In this document: positions 22,393-32,854 of the stretch, piece by piece
Position numbering within the stretch: position 1 is the stretch's first letter
Layout: each line of letters begins with the position of its first letter
Origin: Hymenopellis radicata
Lineage: Eukaryota > Basidiomycota > Agaricomycetes > Agaricales > Physalacriaceae
Length of the DNA: 57,740 bases
Assembly: GCA_015501595.1 (NCBI GenBank)
Contig: JADNRX010000344.1
Location: 1-57,740 of the forward strand
Direction: 5' to 3'
The notes under the pieces: model-generated
Databases searched by the model: none
What the model was told of the DNA's origin: nothing
The model's input: only the letters and a program-made list of their open reading frames with translations
Translations under genes and position numbers: made by a program

Positions 22393-23776
22393 ATGAACCA
22401 CGATGAGATAGTGGATGAAATCTTCGCTCTCTACAAATCTCTCAACTTTGCCCCTCCGGATGGGAAATTCACCATTCTCGCTTCCTTCTATCTACTCAAC
22501 AATGCCACTGGAGCGCTGAAGATCATATCCATCGGGACCGGAACGAAATGCCTGCCCACAGCCCGGTTGCCAGCGTCAGGAGAGGCTCTACATGACAGTC
22601 ATGCTGAGGTCCTCGCGCGGCGGGGCGCACTGCGCTGGTTCATGGAGGAAATCAAGCGCGTGTCTGTGTCCCAGCTCGCATCTGACTGGATCTGTCCTTG
22701 CGGGCACAAATTCACTCTCGTTGAAGGCGCCGAGCTCCACATGTATATCTCAACAGTTCCATGTAAGTATTATAAGCCATGTCTTCCTTCTGCGATTCGA
22801 CAACCATCTACAGGTGGAGACGCGTCTACTAGATTCCTCGCCACGTTCCAAGATGCGGCTATGGCTAGCCTGAAAGACTCCTCAGTGTATCCTGCGTTGT
22901 CTCCCAGTCAAGCATCTCGAGGGCGAGACAATTACGCGCTGTTCGGTGTTCTCAGGACGAAACCTGGACGGGCGGACTCTCCGCCGACGCAATCCATGTC
23001 TTGTAGTGACAAGATAGCGTCCTGGAGCGTGTTAGGTATTCAAGGCGCGCTCGGGTCGCGTTTCATCAAGCCTATATATGTTGCTTCTATCACAATTGGA
23101 GAGGTATCGGAGGTACTTCGTGATACGGTTTTGAAAGACTGTCGTCGCGCTTTATATGGTCGATTAGAGGGTATTGACGGTAAATGTCGTCTCTATGAGT
23201 CTCTGCATTTTCAACTGACGTCTCCAGGACTGCCTGAAGGCTTCTCTTATCACAGTCCTGAAATCAGATTCACGGATCGCGTTTTCATTCACTCTCGTGA
23301 TTCACTTCCCATAGCTTCTGGATCTTGTCATGATTGTAAGCAACCTATACATCTACTTGGGTTAGACATTGACCACAGACACAGCCTTATGTTCGCTTGC
23401 AGACGCGAACTGCGTTCCAGAAGTTCTTATCAATGGTTATCGACGGGGAGTGTCCCCGAAGCACAGATTACGCGACAAGTCTCTGTTCGTCCCCGTCATT
23501 CACTACAACGGTTTTGACTGACATCGAATTTCTAGCCCTGTGCTGTCTCAGCTGAGCCTGTTCAAGCTGTATAACGAGCTGTCATGTGCAATGTAAGCTT
23601 GTTTTGGTGACGATACGAACTTGAGTTACAGCCACTGCAGTTCGATGCAAACGTACCATGCCGCGAAGCAATGTCAGACGGAATATCAAGAGGCAAAGCA
23701 GCGACTTGTAGGACCAGGTGGACCTTTCTGTGGTTGGGTTAAGACCAATTCGAATGTTCAAAATTTCATGGGCTGA
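22393..23776 (+). CDS. TAD1: tRNA-specific adenosine deaminase 1
   Basis: Deaminates adenosine 37 next to the anticodon of eukaryotic tRNA-Ala to inosine. The zinc/active-site motif is [16 protein letters not shown] (His and catalytic Glu). STVPC-GDASTRF supplies the next Cys after removal of the in-frame intron 22763-22813. The deaminase domain continues with [19 protein letters not shown]. Further introns near 23334-23401, 23499-23550 and 23593-23627 join [35 protein letters not shown] and the conserved tail [20 protein letters not shown] to the stop at 23776. An upstream in-frame ATG (22387) is also possible. All exons join without a frame break. Divergent from the small minus-strand ORF. 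Confidence 0.88.
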
Positions 23777-23793
23777 TGTTGCGGTTCGAACGT

Positions 23794-24412
23794 TTAATGT
23801 GCAATTGCAAGATGTACAGAACGTCGGAGATCTAGACTTGATGTACACAATCCGTATGTTGGTAGCACACGCTGCGAGTCAACTAGGGTAGTTGCAGACT
23901 TCATGTACTCCTCCGTATCGTTTCCCTCGAATGTCCCAAGATGTGTCAAGATGAACGAGGATACCAACACCCACATGTCGGAAAGTACCTGGGCGTGCGG
24001 TGGATGCCATGCGCCGACGAACATGAGTTCGTAGTGGAGTTGGAAGCACACCACGATCATGTCTGTACTCGATTTGAGTCGGAGGTGGTGTTTAGATACC
24101 GCATCGAATAGGGCAGGATTGTGGAGCATGTTGACTGCTAGGTCCTGTAAGGCGTCTTTTGAGCCATTATTTGAGGCTTCCCGAAATGCTGTTCAGATAA
24201 ACACTGACGGGCACAGATACTGTCTGTACCTTTAGTCTCGCTATGCTGGAGCTCTTGGGTAGTGGCGGAAATTCGGGAGCAAAGTTGGCGCCATTGTACA
24301 TTGGTAGAACAAAAGGTCGAGGGAGTGTGCCGTCAGGAAGAGAGAACTGAGGCGTGTACGTGGGAGGCAAGACACACTGGCCGAAAATGGCAATACCCAT
24401 CGGTGTACCCAT
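23794..24412 (-). CDS. Unknown protein, possibly frameshifted
   Basis: Exon 1 (24412 to about 24228) encodes MGTPMGIAIFGQCVLPPTY and FAPEFPPLPKSSSIARLK. A GTACAG donor follows, and downstream the frame FREASNNGSKDALQDLAVNM, then HLRLKSSTDMIVVCFQLHYE, runs to 23794. The phases differ by one base, so either a different splice is used or a base is missing. I do not recognise a domain. Its start codon lies only 22 bp from that of the divergent DUF6535 gene. Confidence 0.4.
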
Positions 24413-25844
24413 CCATCACCGTCAAACCGCTATATGGCTGATCCCAATCCTTCAGGAGACGCAGGGGCCACCCACGATACTGGAAATGCCCAACAGGCCA
24501 CCACTGAGGCGACGACGAATCAGCCAGCGGCAAACAAGTATCTGTTTGGTATGAAGCAGAACGCTTCGCACATTCCGCCTCCTCCAATCTTCAGCGATGA
24601 CTACGAAAAACGACTCCCGGAGGACCCCATTTACCAGGAAACCGCGCCCAATGCTCGCGTATGGCGTGCCTACGTCGAAGAGGCTGCTACATTCGATGAT
24701 ATGATGATCGCCGAATATCGCGATGGTCTCGATGTAATGCTTGTCTTCGTGAGTAGCCTCTTGTACTGTAGCTTGTTGTTTACTTTCATGCAGGCCGGTC
24801 TCTTCTCTGCTGTTGTCACGTCCTTTCTCGTCCAGGTCTCGCAAAGTCTGCAGGCCGATTTCATCGAAATGTCCGCCGTTCTGCTCCACGACCTCGTCTC
24901 CATCCAGCTCGCCATTGCACAGGGCATTCCCATTGACAATTCCACCACCCCGTCCTTGAACCCCTCTTCGGCGTTCTCGCCAGACGGCATACAGGTTTGG
25001 ATTAATGGCCTCTGGGTAACCAGTCTGATAGCCAGTCTCATTGTTGCACTCGCGACCGTATTGGTGAAGCAATGGCTTCACCACTATGTGTCCCTTCCTT
25101 CCGGTACGCCCGGTGTACGCAGTCACGTCCGTCAGTTCAGGTTCATGGGCCTGCAGCGATGGCGCGTCCATGTCATTATCGGCTTGTTGCCAATCACAAT
25201 GCATGTCTCCCTCACCCTCTTCCTCTGCGGTCTCGTTCTCTTTTTTGTGCCCTTGCGCCTCTCCTTGGCATGGACGATTGGTGTTCTCACCGTGATCGTC
25301 TGTGCTTTGTACATCGTCAGCAACACCATCCCTATGTTCTTCCCCGACTGTCCGTATAAAACGCCATTGACCGACTTCATTAATTCCCTCTTTCATTATT
25401 CTGCTGTTGTGTGGCAATTGGTACGAAGAGGAGCACGACGTTTGCATTCTGGTTGTCGCTCCATTGATGTCCCATTCATGCACTCGCTGCTGCCACAAGT
25501 ATCTATGTCGCCGTCGACTGCAAGCTCGGGGTCCGAGCATTCCGCTGCCCTTGTCTCGGTGAAGCAGAGAGAAACGGAAGCTGTTTATCGTGTTTACGAT
25601 GACCTTTCTGTAGACGCGCTGGACTGGTTGTTCACCATGTCCTCAAATCCCTCGATACACAGTATCGTTGTCCAAGCAATCGGTGGGCTCCCAGTTGAGG
25701 CCAAGGGGTATGCAGATGTGATGTGGTTGGACAGACCGGACCTCAAGAGCAAACTTTTTGCCTCAATAGATCAATTAACGCATCAATGGTCTTCACTAAG
25801 GGTGTACAGCGGGGGCTGTGACAACACCATAGAGCGACTTTGGC

Positions 25845-27137
25845 TAGAGCAAGGCACGAGTGTATACCCGGGTGCACCCGACACCCGTCCGGCAAATACT
25901 TGCGTCCGAGAAGCCGGACTTGCCACCCGCCAGCACACCCGGGTACCCACAAGTACTTGACCCGCGGGTCAAGTACTTGGCAAGTACTTGCCTCGCGGGT
26001 GTGCAAGTACTTGTCAAAAGTACTTGCATCTTGTGAGTATTTTCGTGCCCGCCGACGACCCCGAGCAATTGCGCGGGGGCTCTCGACGTGCACGATACAC
26101 TTGTCTGAAGCCCCGGTTACTTGCATGAGCAAGAACCGCAGCCAAACGAAGTGTAGTACGGGATGGGGTGGGGTGGGAGAGGAGGCAAGGAGAAAAGAGA
26201 CAGCACGGGGTGAGATGATGGGGCAAAAAAATAGGCAACCTGTAATGGTGTAAGGTTAGAACACAAATAGAGCAGTGGATACGCACCGTTGGGCAACGTC
26301 GCGTCCACGACGCCATCGGGATAGCGCTGTCACACAGACGAGCGCCAAAAGCCGCCAGTCGCGCTAGTGGCGATGCGAGCCGCCATACATCGTGGGTGTC
26401 ATCCTGGGCGTGGCGGGTGTCGTCCTGACCATCGTCGTGCGCCGTGCTGGTCGTAGGCGTTGTCGTCGTGTAAACGTGTGCCGTGAGAGCAGCGCCGTCG
26501 TGTAGACGAGTGCGTGAGAGTAGCGCCGTCATGTAGACGAGCGCGCGCATTTCCGCAATAGGGCGGCCTCGTCCTGAGGGCTTACGCCGTCGAGATTCCG
26601 TCCAGGTGGCGTCGTCGCGCAGACAGACGCAAAGAATCGCCCCGGAACGTATCCGAGGGCGCAGCGGTCGGCGCAAAGCCAAACCGCACCAGAAAAGCAG
26701 AAAAGAACAAAGAAAACAAGTAAGAAAGGCCCCAGAAAAAGTTCTGAGGCCGACGAGCACGACGCAAACGTCGTGCTGTGGTGGTGAGAGGCAAGAACTG
26801 CAGATCTGAGGCGATCGATCCTTATCCGGCGATTGCCGGAAGCCTCGGCCATCTCGGCGATCGGCAAAATTATTCGGCAACGTCGTTTTTCAACGACATT
26901 GGGCTCGTTTGAGCCCAAATAAATTAGTAAAAATTCACGAAAATATATATGAGCATCAAGGCAAGTATGAGGCAAGTACTTGCCCCAAATACTTGCTCCT
27001 CAGAAGCCGTACTTGCCACCTGTGCACCACCCGGGTGGTGGCAAGTGCCGGGTGGGCAGGTGCCGGGTGCGGCACCACCCGGGTGACGTCAATACTTGCA
27101 GATATCTGCAAGTACTTACCACTCGTGCCTTGCTCTA
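25845..27137. mobile_element. Non-autonomous hAT-type DNA transposon (1293 bp)
   Basis: Terminal inverted repeats are perfect over 18 bp: TAGAGCAAGGCACGAGTG and its complement. Target-site duplication ACTTTGGC lies at 25837-25844 and 27138-27145. Both subterminal regions are crowded with short palindromes (AAGTACTT, CACCCGGGTG), as in hAT elements, where such motifs bind transposase. The interior (about 26100-26900) has only low-complexity frames with no transposase-like sequence. Sequence unrelated to the small MITE family. Confidence 0.9.
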
Positions 27138-28630
27138 ACTTTGGCGCTCTACGATCGTCTTATCACTCCCCTTTCAATCCTTTTCCCAAATCTATCCCGC
27201 TCGAAGCTGCAGCTGTCTTAACCTATCAACATTTGGAAGCACGCCCCTTGTATGACTTCATCCTCTCTCATCATGAAGCACGGATACATCCACTGGTGTG
27301 GATGAGGATCATCGTGATGCTGCATAAGGGCGGGATTTTCACATCGGTACATCAACATGATGATGCCTATTTACTCTCACTTCGTGCTCTCATCCTACAT
27401 ATTCTATTACCTCGAGCATTGTCGTCAACCCGCATTGCCACTGGAAGTAGTTGGGCTGGTCCGTTGGAGTTGATGTCACTGCAGGACACTGTAGAAGTCT
27501 ATCTACAGGACACTGCACATCACTATCTGTTGACCATGCTCTCTTCATATGATATTCCTTCAATGACACCTCCTTCATCTTCTGATAAAGAATCATCTTC
27601 ACGTCAGATTCTCCTAGCTGCAGGCCATTTTGCAGTTCATACTCTTGCAAGTGGGAGGTGGCATATTGTGATTGAAGAGTCTTTTGGATACCTTGGAGGG
27701 ACAGTTTTCAGGCTGCTTACTGGGATCTACCAGGATCCTCATAACATAGAATATCTTACCAATTGGCTTCTGAAATTGTCACCATTCCTAGAGCGCATGA
27801 CTCCGTTCCATCTATCCAACTCCGGCAGGAAGCAGTTCCTCACAGCAGTCATCGAGGTCTATTACCATTATGAGATGGTTAATGTCATTACACCTGACCT
27901 CTCTCCCGACGTCTTATCACGTGCTCTCTCCTCACTGTGGAATGTTCTTCACATATGTGGCTTACACATTAACAATCCCAAAGTTGAATGGGATGTGATT
28001 TGTAGATTTGCTTGTACAATCATGTCACAAGCTCTTACTCTTGGTGTGCAGACTGCATTTCACCGTTTCATGAGGGATGAATGGATGTCCTGGTTGTCTA
28101 GAATGAGCGCGGTGTATCTTGGGCATGATCATGTGTGGTGCACATTGAATGGACCACTCAATAATTATGTGGTTGGTCTCTCTACTATCTCAGCATCAGT
28201 GTCAGATTCAACACAGCATGAGTTTCTGGAGCACCTGTATGAACCACGGAATCTCATCTTCATAGCTCTCTTCGAGATTCAAGCCAGTCTTCAAGATACT
28301 AGTCCTCCTATAGATTACCCTAACTCGTTGCATGAGGTTGTGCGCTTGCAGCCTCAACATCACTCCTGGGCTGTATGTCAGGAAGTGTTGAATGCACTAC
28401 TGGTCTGGGCTAACAGTCCTGTTAGTGATCGCTGTGTCATTCCCTTTCCCCTACAAGACATCTTTGATAGCCCAGGTTACAGCGACTTCCGAGATGCCTT
28501 CCGACGACTCCACGAGGGGGGCGTCGCAGCGATATCATCTCCCTCCGGACTGATAGTCGCTGCGAATATTCATTCGGAATTGATCCGAGCTCTCGAATCT
28601 GGCCTTGATATCATAAAAGCAGGTACTGAA

Positions 28631-29262
28631 GTAAGTTCAGCCATACCGTCATAACGCGCCATAGGACAATTCTCATATGTGATTTTGCAGAGCTACGACG
28701 CGTACAACAAAGGTGCAGCTGATAGCATGGAGCATGCGCTACACGCCGAAGACCTTGATATTCCAGAAATCGACTGGGAGCAGCAGATGCCGGGACCGTC
28801 AGTTCAAGGCGCAGCCATCGAATCCGAGTCTGTCGTATTAGTACGTTCAGCCATATCGTCATAACATGCCTTAGGACAGTTCTCATAAGCGATTTTGCAG
28901 GAAAGAAGCTACGACGCGTACAATGAAGGCGCAGCTGATAGCATGGAGCATGCGCTACACGCCGAAGACCTTGATATTCCAGGAATCGACTGGGAGCAGC
29001 AGATGCCGGGACCGTCAGTTCAAGGCGCAGCCATCGAATCTGTCGTATTAGTAAGTTTAGCCATATCGTCGTAACATGCCTTAGGACAGTTCTCATATGC
29101 AATTTTGCAGGAAAGAAGCGACGACGCGTATGGCGAAGGCGCAAATGGCATCGAGCAGGCGCTACAACGCCGAAGAGCTTGACATTCCAGAAATCGACTC
29201 GGAGCAGCAGATGCTAGGACTGTCAGTTCAAGGCGCAGCCATCGAATCGGTCGTATTTTAAA
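28631..29262 (+). repeat. Three tandem 210-bp units, each a 60-nt intron plus about 150-nt exon
   Basis: Introns at 28631-28690, 28841-28900 and 29051-29110 are each 60 nt and near-identical (GTAAGTTCAGCC or GTACGTTCAGCC to TTTTGCAG). Exons 28691-28840 and 28901-29050 are each 150 nt; the third starts at 29111. Each encodes a variant of SYDAYNKGAADSMEHALHAE, DLDIPEIDWEQQMPG, PSVQGAAIES. All joins are phase 0, so extra copies keep the frame. The third copy has an extra A (ACAACGCC) that shifts it. Confidence 0.88.
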
Positions 29263-29661
29263 ATTCTGCCTCAGCATCAGTCCTACATAGTAGAATGCAT
29301 GATTTTCACCCCCAACTTCCAAAGTAGCTTCGTAAGAGGAACTTCGGACCCACCAGATGGAACGTCGCGAGCGATGACGAAGGAGCTCGCTTGGGGGATC
29401 AACAAGTGACGACGCGCACTCCATCCCCCCTGCCATTGATGCGGCCTCGCAGCTCGCGAGACTAGGACGTACCGGCGCCTTAACGAGGTCAAGTTCACCG
29501 AGACCATCAATTAGTATTAGTATTATGGAGTTGAAGATGACATTTAGAATGAACAGCCTCTAGTTCGAAGCTTCAACTCAGCAGTCCCTGTTATCATGCT
29601 GGCATGATAGACGGCGAAGAACGATACTTTGCTGCATATTTCGTCTCCCAGACAAGATCAA
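29263..29661. other. Convergent intergenic region
   Basis: About 400 bp between the 3' ends of the DUF6535 gene and a minus-strand gene. I see no gene or repeat. Confidence 0.4.
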
Positions 29662-30263
29662 CTACCACTGGTAAGGAAATGCACGACAATACGAAAGAGA
29701 CTCACAATCGAGGGGCCATTCCGTCCGTTCACCCCGTTGCGCTGAAGGATTGGCGGCTGCATCGAGGTACCAAGCCGTGGTCCGCTTGTTGAAGTCCCAC
29801 AGCTTGAGCAAACGATACTCCATCTCCGCGAGCGTGTCTTCGGGCCACAGGTGGAAGGTGTAGTTGGAGCAAAGGGAGACGCAGTAGTGGGCGGTTTTGG
29901 TGTTGTTGTGCACAAACTCTATCCTGGTTCTGTATCTTGGTGTAAACTGGAAAGTCTCTCTTAGATATCTTCCGACAATGGACGCCGCATACGAGCGGTC
30001 TTTGTGAGATAGAGTGGTGCAGGGTGGAACAAGGTTCTGTTTATGAGCGAAAGTGCAGATGTCGTCGATGGTGGCGAGGATGCCCAGGTACCATTTGGGC
30101 GGGCAATGTTTGAGGGCTTTGTCGGGGTAGTAATAGTAGGGGAGTTCGTCGAGCGGGGAGGCAGCCCGCATATTCTCGAATGTCAGTGTCTTTTGAGACG
30201 CGTCAATAGGCAACGCGTGAGCACAACACATACCTTGTTAACCTTCATCACCGTTCTGCGCAT
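29662..30263 (-). CDS. Unknown protein, about 185 residues
   Basis: Exon 1 (30263-30234) encodes MRRTVMKVNK. After an intron (GTATGT...CAAAAG) exon 2 starts at 30189 with TLTFENMRAASPLDELPYYY. The long exon continues with KWYLGILATIDDICTFAHK, GRYLRETFQFTPRYRTRIEF and PEDTLAEMEYRLLKLWDFNK to a stop at 29662. No membrane segment or known domain is recognised. Codon-level regularity and the clean intron favour a real gene. MITE copies 3 and 4 lie about 130 bp upstream. Confidence 0.5.
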
Positions 30264-30393
30264 TTTCTCCCGTACATGGCCGCAAAACCTTGCATGGCAT
30301 CGCTTGTCGACATGAGTTCATGAACGTAACCAGAACGTAACTGTACAAAGGAAAATGTGACGTTATGATCTGTCACACCAAACCAGCCGCCAC

Positions 30394-31180
30394 AGGCAGG
30401 ACCCCCGCCAATAGGGTTCGAGCTTCGATCCAAAAAAACCAAATTTGAGGATTTTTGGGAATGAACTCCGATCTAAAAAACCAAATTTCGACCCCTTTGG
30501 TCTACTATGTACTATGCCTAAGAACCAAATTTGATCAAAATTCGAGCAAAAATTCCGCCAGGGACCAACAATCGTGACCGTGGGAAGCCGCTCTTACCAT
30601 ATATGGACTGTCGGCCGCGAAGCGGGCCGAAAATTTGGCCAAGCAGCCTTGAACTCCGATTCAAAAAACCAAAAATGGGTCAAATGGGTCAAATTTCGGA
30701 AAACCAAAAACGTCGATTTTGGGATCGAAGCTCAAACCCAATTGGCGGGGGTCCTCCACAGGCCCCCTGGCTATAGGGTTCGAACTCCGATCCCAAAGTT
30801 GGCCTTTTTGGTTCTCCAAAATTTCCGGATTTTGGCCTGATTTGGCTTTTTAAATCGGAGTTCGAGGCTGAAGGTCATTTTTGGTTCTGCTGGCATCGGA
30901 GTGTCGGGGTGCTCGCGTTGTGAGCCTGGTCTTACCTTGCCAAGATATCGCGCGGTCTGGCTCTGGTCAACTCTGGTCAGCTCTGGTTTGACAGATCTGT
31001 CCAGGATTTGGTTTTTTGGCACCGTACATCATCCAGAGGAGCTCGTTTTGGCTCGAAACGGCATCGGACATACAGTGCCAGAAGCCCCGAAATTTGGCTT
31101 TTTAGATCGGAGTTCGTTCTCAAAATCACCCAAATTTGGTTTTTCTGGATCGATGTTCGAACCCTATTGCCAGGGGTCCT
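30394..31180. mobile_element. hAT-type MITE, copy 4 (about 421 bp), interrupted by copy 3
   Basis: The left terminus AGGC (30394-30397) is separated from its continuation CCCCTGGCTATAGGG (30764 on) by the copy-3 insertion. The right end CCCTATTGCCAGGGGTCCT closes at 31180. Target duplications GCCGCCAC at 30386-30393 and 31181-31188 prove the outer ends. The middle (about 30870-31090) differs from copies 1-3, so this is a related but distinct subfamily. Confidence 0.88.
30398..30755. mobile_element. hAT-type MITE, copy 3 (358 bp), nested in copy 4
   Basis: Near-identical to copy 2 and in the same orientation, starting AGGACCCCCGCCAATAGGG and ending CGGGGGTCCT. Target duplications CCACAGGC at 30390-30397 and 30756-30763. 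The duplicated bases combine the last four of copy 4's own target duplication with the first four of its terminus, so copy 3 arrived after copy 4. Confidence 0.93.
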
Positions 31181-31188
31181 GCCGCCAC

Positions 31189-31861
31189 TCATACTCACAC
31201 TCGCCACTTTATTGTACTTGGATGCGGTGACCGGGGATTGAGTTATGCTCAGGTCTGTTCACATTCCCGAAAGCGTATCGCTTCTGACCATGACTTATCC
31301 TACCACAGTCAAGTTGCCTGAATCACGGACATTGAAATAGGGACCGCGAGCGTCCTGGTTGGCACAAATTGCTCTTCCATGTCTTGGACTGCCTGCGCGG
31401 CGAATATACTTTCGACTCTCTAAGGGCCGACACAGCCTTCGTTCAGTGAAACTGTCCTCCCTGTTCTCTTGCCACACACTTGCTCCTCTTGGACGAGGAA
31501 TTGCAGGCTGAACTTGGACGAGATGATGATATGTGGGAATGGACGCGGCATGACGCAGTATGTTTATGGACTCCTCGACATTCCGTTGTCCACGACTCTG
31601 GAATATCTGCATAAACTCCAGAACTTTACCTCACAACAGTGTTGCCTCTGCTACTACTTATTACTTGTCCACCCAGGCTCCAGTAGCACCAGCTAGAGAC
31701 TGGACTAGATGTCATGCATTCATGTAGCGCCTTGTTCGCAGTACACAGAATACGAATTCAAAAGAACTCGCGTCGTTCATAAAAATATAAGGGGGTAGAT
31801 GATTAAAATACATGTTACTGGCGCACACCCACAGTTGGATACTGTCTAAATCTTCGGACGT
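31189..31861. other. Intergenic region without a recognisable gene
   Basis: About 670 bp. Open frames here (for example 31295-31612, minus) lack family resemblance. Confidence 0.4.
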
Positions 31862-32715
31862 TCATTCTTCTATGAAGAGATTGTATTAGCGGGAAAGTTC
31901 AGAGCAGAGGCACTCACCATGCGCGTCAAAGACGTCGCCTATGCGCAAAAAATCCATAATGGGCATAGGATCGGGATGCAGATACTCTTTCCATATCTGG
32001 CGCACCTTCCAGCGACCATTCGCGTCGCGGATCCACACCGACAGATTCCAAAGCGACATATTCACGAGTCCCTTGTCCACCAGATCGCGCGCGGCATACA
32101 CCGGCTCGACATCGACCTTCCACCAGCGCACGGACGTCTCATACCCCGCCTTCTGCGACAGCAGCACCGGACACGTCGCCTCTGCCAGCCCCCGCGCGTA
32201 CTCCTGCCTCGTCAGCGCGCGGCCGTCCACCTGGCGGTCGTCCTGGGTGCACTTTCGGAAGACGATCTCGACGTCGTGAAAGCCCGTCATGAAGCGGCGC
32301 CAGACTTCGCCTTTGATGAAGCGGCGGAGGTACGGGAGGACGCACATGTAGATGAAGAGATCGAGTGCTTCGTGGAATAGAGACCAGAACCATGTTCGGG
32401 GTGGGATGCGGCGGGGGACGAACTCGCCCCAGAGGATGAAGAGCGGCATGAAGTGGGTGGAGGAGGAGCAGAGGCGCCAGAGGACGAACAGCGCGAGGAG
32501 GCCTTTGAGGATGAGGTGGTAGATGAACACGGCTCTGCAGAGAATCAGAATGGTCCAGGGAGGGGTGGCCGGGGCACAGCACACATTTTGTTTTCCACGG
32601 GCGTCCTGTCGAGATGCGTGATGAACCGGACGGTGGGGTCGCCTTTGGCATAATGAGAAAGCAGAACGGCCGTGGGCGATGTGAACGCTATAGGCCGCCA
32701 CTTGACGCCTGACAT
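31862..32715 (-). CDS. Unknown membrane-anchored protein with a possible NTF2-like C-terminal domain
   Basis: Begins MSGVKWRPIAFTSPTAVLLS at 32715. That frame stops after the A-run at 32585-32588. One extra A would join it to CCAPATPPWTILILCRAVF and the main frame. Hydrophobic segments are ILILCRAVFIYHLILKGLLA and MPLFILWGEF. The C-terminal half (FMTGFHDVEIVFRKCTQDD, YETSVRWWKVDVEPVYAARD, NLSVWIRDANGRWKVRQIWK) has the look of an NTF2-like fold, which is an inference. A last intron (GTGAGT...TTCATAG) gives the end FDAHEE at 31862. Divergent from the uL24m gene, 139 bp apart. Confidence 0.5.
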
Positions 32716-32854
32716 GAGGGATCGATGAGGAGACGGTCGTTTGTGACTTGCAATAATTTCAATTCAAAGGAAAGGAAACTGCCGACGGCAACTCCGGGCC
32801 GAGAACGCACCAACACAACACGCTTTTCTCCTTCGACCGCCATCCCCCCCCAAA

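Larger units (their letters stand above)
24434..29262 (+). pseudogene. DUF6535 membrane protein gene, disrupted by a hAT element
   Basis: Starts MADPNPSGDAGATHD. The DUF6535-type region includes ARVWRAYVEEAATFDDMMI and EYRDGLDVMLVF-AGLFSAVVTSFL after removal of the 45-nt intron 24749-24793. Hydrophobic helices at about 25010-25065, 25170-25245 and 25260-25320 fit a membrane protein. The frame meets a transposon at 25845-27137, flanked by an 8-bp duplication. Downstream it resumes as IPLEAAAVLTYQHLEARPLY, VWMRIIVMLHKGG and a long C-terminal region. Even with the insert removed the frames differ by one base near 27165-27180. The 3' end has three tandem 210-bp exon-intron units, the last with an extra base at about 29175. 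Function of the family is unknown; it is abundant in Agaricomycetes. As it stands the gene cannot make the full protein. Confidence 0.75.

Noticed and set aside
26014..26975. Transposase or other protein in the hAT element (frames up to 288 codons)
   Set aside because: The frames are low-complexity, overlap on one strand and lack any hAT transposase motif; they reflect GC-rich repeats.
6543..31180. GGTTCGA motifs resembling the T-loop/B-box of tRNA genes
   Set aside because: They all fall in the MITE terminal repeats at matching positions; no acceptor stem or anticodon arm can be folded around them.
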